Shown: positions 52,137 to 61,435, counted from the first letter of the stretch. The stretch is DNA of 64,000 nt from Alkalihalobacterium sp048323755 (GCF_048323755.1 NZ_JBLWFS010000008.1:104390-168389); one strand, 5' to 3'. The notes: a model not told the origin generated them from the letters alone. Numbers and translations: made by a program.

Positions 52137-52496
52137 ATGTCTATTGCAACAGATGTAGCTTCCCTACAAATTATGGCTCATGTCTATAAGAAGAGGAGTC
52201 TTCAATCCGTTTTTGAAAAAACTTGTGAGAGTTTAGTGAGTGAAGTCCCATACATAGATTGGGTGGGTATCCTCATTTTTGAAGAGGGTTCAAGCAATTT
52301 GGTTGCTGCATCAGACGAAGATGATCTCCAGTGGGAAAGTAATGCTGAGTTAAAGTTTCCAATTACCAATTCTATGGGTCAAAAAATTGGAGTTATGATT
52401 GTTCGTAGCATGCAGGCGATTGCCTTTGACGTTACCGATGTAAGTACATTAGAAACGATTGCAGAAGCGATTGGTCAAGAAAGCTTTGCCAACTAG
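52137..52496 (+). CDS. Small GAF-domain-like protein
   Basis: This 119-residue single-domain protein resembles a compact GAF domain: VFEKTCESLVSEVPYIDWVG, a central beta sheet (WVGILIFEEG, AELKFPITNS, IGVMIVRS) and a C-terminal helix VSTLETIAEAIGQ. AAGGAGAG lies before the ATG. GAF domains bind small molecules or mediate dimerisation; no output domain is attached. The catalytic Cys residues of free methionine sulfoxide reductase are absent, so that function is unlikely. Confidence 0.7.
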   Translation: MSIATDVASLQIMAHVYKKRSLQSVFEKTCESLVSEVPYIDWVGILIFEEGSSNLVAASDEDDLQWESNAELKFPITNSMGQKIGVMIVRSMQAIAFDVTDVSTLETIAEAIGQESFAN

Positions 52497-52509
52497 AGAT
52501 TGTACAGAT

Positions 52510-52537
52510 AAGAGGCTGACATGTTTGTCAGCCTCTT
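52510..52537 (+). terminator. Terminator after the GAF-like gene
   Basis: AAGAGGCTGACA (52510-52521) pairs perfectly with TGTCAGCCTCTT (52526-52537), followed by TGTTATC. Confidence 0.85.
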
Positions 52538-52618
52538 TGTTATCATTTTTTAATGGACGAACGCTCGCTTTCTTTTCACCCGCTTAGAGCCTAATCTTTG
52601 CCTCATGGTTTTATCCGA

Positions 52619-53419
52619 TTATTGATTTCTTGTCTCCTCTAACATCATTCGATCTAAGAGAAGCTCGTCTAAACTTTTAAAAGTATATCCTTGTTTACGA
52701 CAATCTTCTATGACACGTCCCAATGCCTCAGCATTGTCTTTTGAAACAGAATGAAGAAGCATAATCGCCCCCGGATGAATTCTTTTCATAATCTGATTAT
52801 AGGCGTAGTCTGCTCCTTTCTGCTTATCAACTTCCCAATCTTTATAAGCCATCGACCAAAATACGTTCGTATAGCCCAAATCATTGGATAATGCTAACGA
52901 TTTTTCGCTGAACGTACCTCTTGGCGGTCTTAAATAGTTCATATCATTCTGACCCGTAATATTTGTATATTCCTCTTTTACTTTTTCTAGTTCCTTCTTC
53001 AATCTTGATTCACTTACTTCTGGTAAGCTTGGATGATGGTACGAATGATTACCTACGATATGCCCTTCGTTTACCATCCGCTTAATGAGATCTTGTTCCG
53101 TTTTTAAATAATGTCCTGTTACAAAGAAGGTCGCAGGTACTTTCTTTTCTTTCAATACATCAAGAACTTTTTCCGTGTAGCCATTTTCATACCCGTTATC
53201 AAATGTCAGATACAACTCTTTTTTATCTGTATTACCGATAAAATAACCACCATACTTTTCGAGCAGTTCTATGTAATGGGGTTCTGTCGTTACTGGCTTA
53301 TTGTCTTTTTCCGGCTTGTAGCTCCAGTGGTATACTTTAGTGTCGTAGGCCTCGGCTGTTGATCCTAGACCAGTAAAAATGAACGCAATGATTGCAATAA
53401 TCGTAAGTAGTTTTTTCAT
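52619..53419 (-). CDS. pdaA: PdaA-type peptidoglycan N-acetylmuramic acid deacetylase
   Basis: This 266-residue NodB-fold deacetylase removes acetyl groups from muramic acid so that muramic delta-lactam can form in spore cortex; cells without it make spores that germinate poorly. A signal peptide covers about residues 1-24. The PdaA hallmark LTFDNGYENGYT replaces the usual TFDDG, and GNHSYHHPSLP, LRPPRGTFS and GAIMLLHSVS complete the active site. The ATG at 53419 with AGGTG upstream is preferred; a TTG at 53428 with GGGGAG is also possible. Confidence 0.92.
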   Translation of the reverse strand: MKKLLTIIAIIAFIFTGLGSTAEAYDTKVYHWSYKPEKDNKPVTTEPHYIELLEKYGGYFIGNTDKKELYLTFDNGYENGYTEKVLDVLKEKKVPATFFVTGHYLKTEQDLIKRMVNEGHIVGNHSYHHPSLPEVSESRLKKELEKVKEEYTNITGQNDMNYLRPPRGTFSEKSLALSNDLGYTNVFWSMAYKDWEVDKQKGADYAYNQIMKRIHPGAIMLLHSVSKDNAEALGRVIEDCRKQGYTFKSLDELLLDRMMLEETRNQ

Positions 53420-53485
53420 TTTCAACACCTAACTCCCCTAAGTTTTTTATTAGCTTTTCACACAAATAAAAAACTATACAGAGCG

Positions 53486-53608
53486 TTAACGTGCTGTTGT
53501 ATATTTGATCAGCAGAGGGATAGCAATAAGTTGTAAAAACTCATCGTGTGATACATGTTCACGCTTAATGTCGACAATATCTCCTTCTACAGTTCCGAAC
53601 AACTTCAT
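53486..53608 (-). CDS. Small protein coupled to the preceding gene (40 aa)
   Basis: The ATG at 53608 overlaps the stop of the upstream gene (ATGA), so it is probably translated by coupling. The 40-residue product starts MKLFGTVEGDIVDIKREHVS and ends in the hydrophobic LIAIPLLIKYTTAR. I do not recognise it. It could also be the C-terminal part of the upstream protein joined by a frameshift. An A/T-only hairpin (53441-53475) follows and may be a weak terminator. Confidence 0.45.
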   Translation of the reverse strand: MKLFGTVEGDIVDIKREHVSHDEFLQLIAIPLLIKYTTAR

Positions 53609-54030
53609 TGCTTCTGTAGTGTAGGAATCTCACCAATTCGAATGAACATTACTTCTTTTCCATCCTTCGTCTTTACAGTGTATGCAGACTGCGAGCTAAC
53701 ACTAGTAACGTTCCCAATGTACTCACCAGCTGCATCAGATATATTTAATGTGTAGCGTTCGATTAATTTTTTGCCTAATTCAATTTGAGAGAGAAGCTGT
53801 TGGTTTTCATCATACACTTTATACGGACGAAAGAAGCCTCCCTGCTTTTCGATTGTAAGTGTTTGCTTTGCTGTCTTTAAATGCAACACAAGTGGAAACA
53901 AATTAAAAGGTATTATCAAACGTGTTATAAGACGTAAGACTTGCTGGGCTGATGTAATTTCTTCTTGAATGGTTGCCTTTATTTTCAACTCCAGCCGATT
54001 TGTTTTTAACTTAGCTGCTTTTATTTTCAA
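53605..54030 (-). CDS. Hypothetical beta-rich protein (141 aa)
   Basis: The frame starts at a TTG at 54030 with only a weak GAG-type site. It remains open a further 26 codons to 54108 without ATG, GTG or TTG, and this stretch looks protein-like, so the original N-terminus may be lost. The sequence has a hydrophobic patch (LITRLIIPFNLFPLVLHL) and a beta-rich second half (PYKVYDENQQLLSQIELG, YIGNVTSVSSQSAYTVKT), faintly like LURP-one/tubby-type barrels. No function can be given. It may be an intact gene with an unusual start or a truncated one. Confidence 0.5.
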   Translation of the reverse strand: MKIKAAKLKTNRLELKIKATIQEEITSAQQVLRLITRLIIPFNLFPLVLHLKTAKQTLTIEKQGGFFRPYKVYDENQQLLSQIELGKKLIERYTLNISDAAGEYIGNVTSVSSQSAYTVKTKDGKEVMFIRIGEIPTLQKQ

Positions 54031-54133
54031 CTTCTCATGATTTATCGATTTCTCGACAGCATCAGACGAATTTCGACCGGCTTCTAGTTTAACTACTTCA
54101 TACTCTGCTTAGGTCCGAACCGTCTCACGAAAA

Positions 54134-54165
54134 AAAGACAGGTAAACAAGTGTTTACCCATCTTT
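54134..54165 (-). terminator. Terminator after the fumarase gene
   Basis: AAAGACAGGTAAACA (54134-54148) pairs with TGTTTACCCATCTTT (54151-54165), and the minus strand continues with seven Ts. Confidence 0.85.
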
Positions 54166-54178
54166 CTTCCATTCTTTA

Positions 54179-55723
54179 TTAAAATACACGCTCAGCAAAT
54201 TGAGATAACTTTTCTAAAGAAGATTTATCGACATCTGCATGTAAGCTGTTTCCGTGTGAGTCCATCGTTACGATTGCTGCAAATCCTTCTACTTCAAGGT
54301 GCCACATCGCTTCTGGAATACCGAATTCCATTAAGTCGACACCTTTAACTTTCTTAATACAGTCCGCGTAGTATTGAGCTGCTCCGCCGATCGCATTTAG
54401 GTATACTCCGCCATGCTCTTGTAACGCTTTTAACGTTTTCGGTCCCATTCCGCCTTTACCGATTACTGCACGAATACCAAATTTTTTCATGATGTCCCCT
54501 TGGTAAGGCTCCTCACGAATACTTGTCGTTGGTCCAGCAGCTTTAACGTGCCACTCGCCTTGATCGTCTTTTAACATAACTGGTCCACAGTGGTAAATAA
54601 CCTGACCATTTAAATCAATCGGTGCATCGTGGTCCATTAAGTGATGGTGGATCGCGTCACGGCCTGTGTGCATCATTCCGTTAATGATAACAACGTCACC
54701 GACTTTTAACTCACGAATTTGCTCTTCAGTAATTGGAGCTTGAAGTACCACTTCACGAACGTCAGAAGTCACTTCACCCGTTGCTGCCGCTTCTTCTTCA
54801 GCAAGTGCACCAAAGTCCACTTTTTCACCGTCTTTATATAACCATTCGTTAATTTCTCCTGTTTCGGCATCAACTTTCACACCTAAGCGACGGAAAGCCC
54901 AGCAGTTATAAGCAACAGAAACAAAGAAACTTGCAGGTAGACGGTGCATAACACCGACTTTACAGCCAAGTAATGTTGCTTCTCCACCGAAGCCCATTGT
55001 CCCGATACCTAGTGTATTCGCATTTTCCATCACATAGTCTTCTAGTTTACGAAGATCTTCATTCGGGTTAACATCATCAACCGTACGGAAAAGTTGCTCT
55101 TTTGCTAATAAATAACTAGCCGAGCGGTCTCCACCGATCCCTACACCTATAAATCCAGCACTACAGCCTTGTCCTTGTGCTTGGTATACCGAGTGCATGA
55201 TACACTTACGAATCCCATCAAGGTCACGACCTGCACGGCCAAGCCCTTCAAGTTCACATGGTAAGCTGTATTGAATGTTTTTATTCTCACAGCCGCCGCC
55301 TTTTAAAATTAAGCGAACATCAATGTAATCTTCTTCCCACTGCTCAAAGTGGAAGACAGGTGTTCCTTCACCTATGTTGTTACCACTGTTGGCACCCGTT
55401 AGTGAATCAACCGAGTTCGGGCGTAACTTCCCATCTTTCGTTGCTTGCTCAATCGCTTCTTTTATCGCTTTTTTCATTTTAATTTGGTTTACACCAACAG
55501 GAACTTTAATTTCAAAAGTTGGCATACCTGTATCTTGGCAAATTGGTGAAATCTTATCGTCTGCCATTTGAATGTTTTCAGTAATTGTTGATAGTGATAA
55601 TGCAGCACGTGTTCCTGCATTTTCTTTTGCTTTTGCCGCCTTAACTGCATGGCGTACATCATATGGTAGATTCGTAGACGTCTCTACAATTAACTGATAC
55701 ATACTATCTTTAAATTTCTCCAT
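54179..55723 (-). CDS. fumA: Fumarate hydratase, class I (iron-sulfur)
   Basis: This 514-residue enzyme interconverts fumarate and L-malate in the TCA cycle using a 4Fe-4S cluster. Cluster cysteines are placed in SPICQDTGMP, LGCKVGVMHR and GQGCSAGF. The N-terminal alpha domain (about 1-290) and C-terminal beta domain (about 330-510, with INGMMHTGRDAIHHHLMD and RAVIGKGGMG) are fused, as in E. coli FumA. GAGGGGAG precedes the ATG at 55723. Bacillus subtilis uses the class II enzyme CitG; whether this genome also has one cannot be seen here. Confidence 0.93.
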   Translation of the reverse strand: MEKFKDSMYQLIVETSTNLPYDVRHAVKAAKAKENAGTRAALSLSTITENIQMADDKISPICQDTGMPTFEIKVPVGVNQIKMKKAIKEAIEQATKDGKLRPNSVDSLTGANSGNNIGEGTPVFHFEQWEEDYIDVRLILKGGGCENKNIQYSLPCELEGLGRAGRDLDGIRKCIMHSVYQAQGQGCSAGFIGVGIGGDRSASYLLAKEQLFRTVDDVNPNEDLRKLEDYVMENANTLGIGTMGFGGEATLLGCKVGVMHRLPASFFVSVAYNCWAFRRLGVKVDAETGEINEWLYKDGEKVDFGALAEEEAAATGEVTSDVREVVLQAPITEEQIRELKVGDVVIINGMMHTGRDAIHHHLMDHDAPIDLNGQVIYHCGPVMLKDDQGEWHVKAAGPTTSIREEPYQGDIMKKFGIRAVIGKGGMGPKTLKALQEHGGVYLNAIGGAAQYYADCIKKVKGVDLMEFGIPEAMWHLEVEGFAAIVTMDSHGNSLHADVDKSSLEKLSQFAERVF

Positions 55724-55821
55724 CCTGTTCTCTCCCCTCGGAATTACAGATACGAATTTTTACACATCTCCTATTATACGCCTTGTCAAAAAATTTCGAA
55801 AGGGTTATGAAAGCGCATTAT

Positions 55822-56736
55822 TCAATTTCCTAATTTTAACGGCTCATTTACTTTTACTACAGATCTTTGTTTGGTAGTTAAAAGAACACCGGCAATAACT
55901 AATAGTCCACCAAATAATTGCTCCATGTAAATTCTCTCATTTAAAATCAAAACTGCTTGTACGGTTGTGAAAACTGGAATTAAGTTTAAAAACACTGCTG
56001 CCTTAGAAGCACCGATCTGTTCAACCCCTTTATTCCAACAAATTATTGCAATAATTGAAGGAAAAATTCCGAGGTATAAAATAGATAAAATCGTTGGAGC
56101 ATTCCAAACAATGGAAATATCTAATAAGATCAACTCCACAATAACAAAAGGAAGTAGTGTGATACATGCCATCCCAAGCATAACCATGAGCGTTCCTTTC
56201 GTCGGCAAACCTCCCATATGTTTTTTGACTAGAATAGAGTATATACACCAAGCTAAAACAGCAATTACCATTAGTAAGTCACCAACATTTACTTGTAACG
56301 CTAGTAATTGTTGGATTGACCCATTTGTAACGATCCATAGAACTCCGATAAAAGAAACCATAATTCCAACATATTGCCCTGCTAAAAGGCGTTCTTTTAA
56401 TAAAAGTAAACCAAGTATTGATGCAAATATCGGTGTGGACGCTTCTACAATCGAAGCATTGATTGTCGTTGTAAAATTTAATGAATAATACACTAAGCCT
56501 ATAAAAATAACGATTCCCGTCAGTGACAACGCATAAATCGGTTTCCAATTACGTACTAATACTTCTCTATGATTCTTCCAATCTGTTTGAGCAAATAAAA
56601 CCATAATTAAGAATGCTAGACTGCAACGCAAAAACGATAATGTAAACGAAGGAATGTTGCCAACCATTAGCTTACCAACAATAAAGTTACCCGAAAAAAA
56701 TAGGATGGCAATGATGATTAATAGATAAGCTTTCAA
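55822..56736 (-). CDS. EamA/DMT-family transporter
   Basis: This 304-residue protein has ten predicted membrane helices in two EamA repeats (about 5-140 and 150-285). The segment SLRCSLAFLIMVL in the first repeat and the SKAAVFLNLIPVF motif in the second are typical of YoaV/RhaT-like drug/metabolite exporters. The start is a TTG at 56736 with AAGGGG 6 bases upstream. The substrate is unknown. It follows the histidine phosphatase gene after about 20 bases and may be co-transcribed with it. Confidence 0.88.
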   Translation of the reverse strand: MKAYLLIIIAILFFSGNFIVGKLMVGNIPSFTLSFLRCSLAFLIMVLFAQTDWKNHREVLVRNWKPIYALSLTGIVIFIGLVYYSLNFTTTINASIVEASTPIFASILGLLLLKERLLAGQYVGIMVSFIGVLWIVTNGSIQQLLALQVNVGDLLMVIAVLAWCIYSILVKKHMGGLPTKGTLMVMLGMACITLLPFVIVELILLDISIVWNAPTILSILYLGIFPSIIAIICWNKGVEQIGASKAAVFLNLIPVFTTVQAVLILNERIYMEQLFGGLLVIAGVLLTTKQRSVVKVNEPLKLGN

Positions 56737-56756
56737 ATCATTCCCCTTCCTAGAGG

Positions 56757-57404
56757 TTATGCCTCTTTATCCAGTAATGAATGATTTTGTTGAAGAGGAT
56801 CAACCTCTAAATGCGCCGTCCTATTAATATAATGAATAAGTGGCTTTCTATTCCTCTTAAACTCTACTAATGTAATGCTCGTATTTTCAATTTGAAATGG
56901 CCTGTGATGCATATGCCATTGTTCTCCTAAAAGTATGTACATTAGGGCTATACTAATTAATCCGCCGTGAGCGACTAAAGCTACGTGTTTTCCTTCATGA
57001 GCGCATTTCATTTGTTCGAGCAGATACTGACATCTAGCCGTAATTTCCTCAATACTTTCAGTCCCCTCAACTCCAGAAGTAAGGATGGAATGCTCTTTTA
57101 CTTCTGGATAATGAGTATAGATTTCTTGACGTGTTTTCCCTTCTAAAGGGCCTAAATTAATTTCTCTTAACTTTTCCCATTTATGCGCGGTTAGTTCTTT
57201 TCGGTTGGCAATAGCAGTTGCTGTTTCATAAGCTCGTGTAAGATCGCTGCTGTAAATATAATCGAGATGTTGTTTCTCGAAATAACGAGCTACTAAATTT
57301 GCTTGTTCCTGACCTAATTCCGATAAAGAAAAGTCTTTTGTTCCTTGGATAATTCCCAATTTATTTCCTTCTGATTCACCATGGCGAATAAAATATAAAA
57401 ACAA
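56757..57404 (-). CDS. Histidine phosphatase family protein
   Basis: This 215-residue enzyme starts FLYFIRHGESEGN, with the phospho-acceptor His in RHGES. Other active-site residues are the Arg in SDLTRAYETA, Glu in LREINLGPLEGK and His in ALVAHGGLI. This pattern fits broad-specificity phosphatases of the PhoE/CobC type rather than glycolytic mutases. The start is a TTG at 57404 following AAAGGAG. It directly follows the SE1561 gene. Confidence 0.9.
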   Translation of the reverse strand: MFLYFIRHGESEGNKLGIIQGTKDFSLSELGQEQANLVARYFEKQHLDYIYSSDLTRAYETATAIANRKELTAHKWEKLREINLGPLEGKTRQEIYTHYPEVKEHSILTSGVEGTESIEEITARCQYLLEQMKCAHEGKHVALVAHGGLISIALMYILLGEQWHMHHRPFQIENTSITLVEFKRNRKPLIHYINRTAHLEVDPLQQNHSLLDKEA

Positions 57405-57405
57405 C

Positions 57406-57606
57406 TTACTCCGCTCCTTTTGATTCCCAAGAATGGCGGAATACTTTACATTTACCCTCTAATTGATCGAGCATGTCTAGAATACGATCAATGTCTTCTA
57501 CAGTTGTATCTTCAGGATCGATATTATCTAAAAGATCACCAATCATTTGTATTTTTTGATTTAAAAAATTTAACTGTTCATTTTTATCGTTTACTGCTCC
57601 ACCCAT
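57406..57606 (-). CDS. SE1561-family small protein
   Basis: This 66-residue helical protein contains LNFLNQKIQMIGDLLDNIDP, then EDTTVEDIDRILDMLDQLE. This matches the small SE1561 family found widely in Bacilli, whose function is unknown. AAAGGAG precedes the ATG at 57606. It forms a unit with the histidine phosphatase gene. Confidence 0.8.
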   Translation of the reverse strand: MGGAVNDKNEQLNFLNQKIQMIGDLLDNIDPEDTTVEDIDRILDMLDQLEGKCKVFRHSWESKGAE

Positions 57607-57788
57607 GTCTACTCTCTCCTTTAGTTCATGTCATCGTAACTTTAACAAAAATATGAAAGACACTCAAGAAAATCAGTTACGTTTGTGATACTCTTAAGAC
57701 TTGTTCATACAGTAGTAGTATTGGCAATTCAATCTATTTTCAATATAGTTCTTTTGCTATTTCTCTAATTCAGTTATCATTAAAGGAT

Positions 57789-58937
57789 ATGAATCATCAA
57801 TTAAAGGAGTTACTTAACTTGATTGAGCAAAAAAAGTTACAAATTAAACCATCTTATGATCCTTGGGAAGCTTATTTAGATATAGAGGAATTTGGTAAGC
57901 CGCTTTTAACGAACGTAGAGTTTACGACAACAACGCTTTGTAACATGCGTTGTGAACACTGTGCAGTCGGTTACACCTTAACGTCCAAAGATCCTAATCC
58001 ATTACCTTTAGACGTTTTCATTCGGCGGTTAGAGGAAGTTCCTCACCTTCGAGCATTAAGTATTACTGGTGGCGAACCGATGCTGTCTTTAAAATCAGTT
58101 AATGACTACGTGGTTCCACTATTAAAATATGCACATGAGCGCGGTGTACGGACGCAAATAAACTCCAACCTTACCCTTGATTTAGCAAGGTACGAGAAGA
58201 TTGTTCCATACTTAGATGTTCTTCATATCTCTCATAACTATGGAAGTGTGGATGATTTTGTGGATATCGGCTTTGCTGTCATGGAGAAAAAACCTAGTTA
58301 TCAACAGCGTGCCAACTATTTTGAACGGATGATTGAAAATGCAAAGGCATTAACGAAAGCTGGAGTCATGGTTTCAGCTGAAACCATGATCAATAAACGA
58401 ACATTGCCGCACCTAGAAGCAATTCATCAACAAATTGTTGATATGGGCTGTCAGCGCCATGAAGTTCATCCGATGTACCCAAGCGATTTTGCAAGCAGTC
58501 TACAGGTAGCCACACTAGAAGATATTCGGTCTGCTGTCCATCGCTTGCTCGATTACCGTAAAGACGACGATATATGGATGTTATTTGGGACCCTTCCTTT
58601 TTATGCATGCAGTACTAATGAAGAGGATCTCGAGCTCTTAAAACGTTTATATGCCGCTAAAAATGTAACGGTTCGGAATGATCCTGATGGACGTTCTCGG
58701 TTAAATGTGAATATCTTTGATGGTAGCATCATTGTGACCGATTTCGGTGATGCTCCACCACTAGGAAACATTCAAACGACTTCATTAGAACAAGCATACA
58801 AAACGTGGAACTCATCTGCCATAGCTGATGAATTAAATTGCCATTGTCCAGCTGTTAAATGCTTAGGACCTAACATTTTGGTTAAGGATACTTACTATCA
58901 AAATGTTTCTTTTAGAAATAAGACATCCAATCTCTGA
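57789..58937 (+). CDS. yfkAB: Radical SAM protein YfkAB
   Basis: This 382-residue protein has the radical-SAM cluster motif C51-x3-C55-x2-C58 (CNMRCEHC) and a second C-terminal motif CHCPAVKC (CxCxxxxC) that gives the family its name. The SAM-binding GGEP follows at about residue 95. The substrate is unknown. In B. subtilis the gene is next to yfkD, as here on the opposite strand. A short AAAGG site touches the ATG at 57789. Confidence 0.93.
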   Translation: MNHQLKELLNLIEQKKLQIKPSYDPWEAYLDIEEFGKPLLTNVEFTTTTLCNMRCEHCAVGYTLTSKDPNPLPLDVFIRRLEEVPHLRALSITGGEPMLSLKSVNDYVVPLLKYAHERGVRTQINSNLTLDLARYEKIVPYLDVLHISHNYGSVDDFVDIGFAVMEKKPSYQQRANYFERMIENAKALTKAGVMVSAETMINKRTLPHLEAIHQQIVDMGCQRHEVHPMYPSDFASSLQVATLEDIRSAVHRLLDYRKDDDIWMLFGTLPFYACSTNEEDLELLKRLYAAKNVTVRNDPDGRSRLNVNIFDGSIIVTDFGDAPPLGNIQTTSLEQAYKTWNSSAIADELNCHCPAVKCLGPNILVKDTYYQNVSFRNKTSNL

Positions 58938-58939
58938 AG

Positions 58940-58966
58940 AAAGGAGTGCTTAGTAGCACTCCTTTT
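58940..58966. terminator. Terminator between yfkAB and yfkD
   Basis: AAAGGAGTGCT (58940-58950) pairs with AGCACTCCTTTT (58955-58966). It lies directly after the yfkAB stop and may serve both convergent genes. Confidence 0.85.
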
Positions 58967-58986
58967 GTCTATGCTTATAAATTGTT

Positions 58987-59790
58987 TTAACGTGGTTGGT
59001 TTGAAGTGTAAAATTTAAAGCCTAAATGATCTTGAACTGGTATCCACGCCCCAATTCCTTGTTGAGTCACATTTTTAACTTCAACCTTTCTTTTCCCGTT
59101 CTTAATTGTTAAATACACTTCCCCATAGGTAACCTTTCCTTTTTCATTGGCTGCTGGTACATACGCATATAAATAGCCAACATTTTTAGGGGCAATTTTA
59201 TAAACTTGTCCTTTTTTTGTTCCGTAACCTATGATCGTGTCAAAAGCCAATGGTAAGCCTGTTTTTTCAGCAGCTTTAATCATCATCATTTTTTTCACTT
59301 CTTCACTGTTTGGAACTTCAGCTGTTAATCCACCTGAAATTTTCTTTTGTTGTTCTTGTGTATAAGTTAATTTTTGAGGTGAGCGACCGCCCCGGTTATC
59401 CACATAATTGGTATTCACTTTATTATATTCCCAATTCACATTTGTCTCACCGGATTCGTAATTTAGGGGCCACTGCCCTAAATAAATGGAAGCTTTAAAT
59501 AACAAGGCTGTCTTTGAATTACTAATCGATGATTCGTTTAATAATCGAATGAGTTCAGGATTTGTTATTTCAACCTCTGAAGAATCCAAAAGCTCCTGAG
59601 TTAATTCACTCGGTTGTAAATAAGGAAGGTCTTGTGTAGGGTTTGGATACGTATTATCTTTGGAAATATCTAATACGTAATCAGGGATTTGAGCTTTAGT
59701 TTCTTCCCCTTTATTTTCTTCTGCTAAACCATTTAACGGGAACAACATCAATAAGAATAAAACTAAAACACATAGCGATACCTTTCGCAT
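58987..59790 (-). CDS. yfkD: YfkD-family secreted protein
   Basis: This 267-residue protein has a signal peptide (MRKVSLCVLVLFLLMLFPLN, cleavage near residue 23) and a YfkD-like domain with IYLGQWPLNYESGETNVNWE and VDNRGGRSP. The function is unknown. AGGAGG precedes the ATG at 59790. It is convergent with yfkAB, an arrangement shared with B. subtilis. Confidence 0.85.
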   Translation of the reverse strand: MRKVSLCVLVLFLLMLFPLNGLAEENKGEETKAQIPDYVLDISKDNTYPNPTQDLPYLQPSELTQELLDSSEVEITNPELIRLLNESSISNSKTALLFKASIYLGQWPLNYESGETNVNWEYNKVNTNYVDNRGGRSPQKLTYTQEQQKKISGGLTAEVPNSEEVKKMMMIKAAEKTGLPLAFDTIIGYGTKKGQVYKIAPKNVGYLYAYVPAANEKGKVTYGEVYLTIKNGKRKVEVKNVTQQGIGAWIPVQDHLGFKFYTSNQPR

Positions 59791-59866
59791 CGACTTTTCC
59801 TCCTTCTTTCTATAGCTGTGCGATTTGATCTTAGTTTTTTCAATCTATAAAAATTTATCCATCTAA

Positions 59867-59891
59867 AAGAGACTTCATTTCGAAGCCTCTT
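59867..59891 (-). terminator. Terminator after the YczE-like gene
   Basis: AAGAGACTTC (59867-59876) pairs with GAAGCCTCTT (59882-59891) with one mismatch, flanked by A/T tracts. Confidence 0.65.
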
Positions 59892-59894
59892 CTT

Positions 59895-60497
59895 TTAAAC
59901 GCTAACTATTCTCTTTACTCTTTTATAAAACAATTGAATCAGTGGACCGATGCTTAATGTAACGATGATCGTTCCCACTCCTATAGGTCCTCCTACAACT
60001 AGTGCAGCAACTAATGCAATAATTTCTGCACTCGTCTTCGCTCCCATTAAGGGCAATCGCAACAATTGTTTTAGATTTAACATTAATCGATCAATCGGAA
60101 TGATAGCAAAATCAGCTTGCAGATAGGTGGATATGCCAAGGCCCATTAACGTAACCCCCAATAATAATACCGCGGATTGTATGGGCAACTCATTTAAGCG
60201 AATGTCTTGAAAAACGATCAATAGCCAAAAATCAATAAAATAGCCTAATATAACAACGGTTAGCAATGAATGAATTTCAGGACGTGACCAAGATATAAGG
60301 GCATTCACTATAATGAGGATGACCCCAATTAATATGACCCAAGTACCAACGGTCAAGCCAAAACGAACCGATAAGCCGACACTTAACGCATCCCAAGCTC
60401 CAGCGCCAAGATTTGAAATAATCGTAAACGTAATTCCAACGGCTAAAATAAACAACCCCACCAAATAACATAAGCCTCTTCTTAATTTTAATGACAT
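59895..60497 (-). CDS. YczE/YitT-like membrane protein
   Basis: This 200-residue protein has five predicted helices. The N-terminal pattern FTIISNLGAGAWDALSVGLS is typical of the YczE family; B. subtilis YczE has been linked to lipopeptide production, but the molecular role is unknown. GAGGTGAG precedes the ATG at 60497; the frame is open to 60551. It is divergent from the DUF421 gene. Confidence 0.85.
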   Translation of the reverse strand: MSLKLRRGLCYLVGLFILAVGITFTIISNLGAGAWDALSVGLSVRFGLTVGTWVILIGVILIIVNALISWSRPEIHSLLTVVILGYFIDFWLLIVFQDIRLNELPIQSAVLLLGVTLMGLGISTYLQADFAIIPIDRLMLNLKQLLRLPLMGAKTSAEIIALVAALVVGGPIGVGTIIVTLSIGPLIQLFYKRVKRIVSV

Positions 60498-60583
60498 CTT
60501 GTTCTCACCTCTACTAGTGTATATTTTGCTATTTTTGCATAAGCTATCCACAGTACCCTTAGAAAAAGTTAGGAGGGATTGTT

Positions 60584-61198
60584 TTGGATTTCCATTGGGT
60601 ATGGAAAGCGATAATCATTGTTTTTGTTGGTATTATGATCTTACGCCTTGGGGGCAGAAAATCAATCTCTCAGCTTACGGTCTCCCAGACAGTTATAATG
60701 ATTTCTATTGGAAACTTAATGATTCAGCCTGTTAGCGAACGAAACATTTGGATCACCTTTTTAATTGCACTTTTACTCGTTCTTACGTTAATCTTTATTG
60801 AATTTCTTCAAGTGAAGTCGAATAAAGTAGAAAGCTTTTTTACCGGTAAATCAATGGTTGTTATCGAAGATGGTGTAATCAATACTAAAAATTTAAAGAA
60901 ATTGCGATTAACTATCGATCAATTAGAAATGCGCTTACGTCAATCCAATGTTCAACACATTAGCCAAGTCAAATGGGCAACCGTTGAAGTCAGCGGGCAG
61001 CTCGGCCTCATCTTGGACGAACAAAGTCAATTGGCTACTAAAAAGGATATTCAAGCAGTACTAGATTATATTCATGCCATGCACCCGGTAGGCCAACCCC
61101 CACCAAATATTACTCAAGGTAATAGTTATCCTAACCTATTTACTGAATCTAAACTACGCAAACATCCAAATGGCCCCCCGGCCAAACAACTAGATTAA
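60584..61198 (+). CDS. DUF421 (YetF/YdfR) membrane protein
   Basis: This 204-residue protein has two or three N-terminal helices and a soluble C-terminal domain. The signature is ILRLGGRKSISQLTVSQTVI, then GVINTKNLKKLRLTIDQLEM. The start is a TTG at 60584 with GGAGG 7 bases upstream. Related YetF proteins of spore-formers affect spore membranes and germination (for example members of the spoVA2mob operon), but here it is a lone gene and the role is open. Confidence 0.88.
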   Translation: MDFHWVWKAIIIVFVGIMILRLGGRKSISQLTVSQTVIMISIGNLMIQPVSERNIWITFLIALLLVLTLIFIEFLQVKSNKVESFFTGKSMVVIEDGVINTKNLKKLRLTIDQLEMRLRQSNVQHISQVKWATVEVSGQLGLILDEQSQLATKKDIQAVLDYIHAMHPVGQPPPNITQGNSYPNLFTESKLRKHPNGPPAKQLD

Positions 61199-61270
61199 AC
61201 AATATATCACCACTTATAATGCCACTCCTTTTATGGTACCAGGCACCTTTAATAGACTAAAGCACTAAGA

Positions 61271-61310
61271 CAAAAAAGGAACTACCTCCATGGAGATAAT
61301 TCCTTTTTTA
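61271..61310 (+). terminator. Terminator between the DUF421 gene and the tRNA array
   Basis: AAAAAAGGAA pairs with TTCCTTTTTT around the inner palindrome CTCCATGGAG. It is A/T-flanked on both sides and probably ends both the plus-strand gene and the minus-strand rrn-tRNA transcript. Confidence 0.75.
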
Positions 61311-61338
61311 TATGTATTGAAATACTTTATATTTTAAA

Positions 61339-61422
61339 TGGTGCGGGTGAAGGGACTCGAACCCCCACGTCAAAGACACTAGATCCTAAGTCTAGCGCGT
61401 CTGCCAATTCCGCCACACCCGC
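61339..61422 (-). tRNA. tRNA-Leu (anticodon TAG)
   Basis: Long variable arm, anticodon loop CTTAGGA, encoded CCA end. This is the last tRNA of the array in transcription order. Confidence 0.97.
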
Positions 61423-61435
61423 AAAAACTAAAAAA

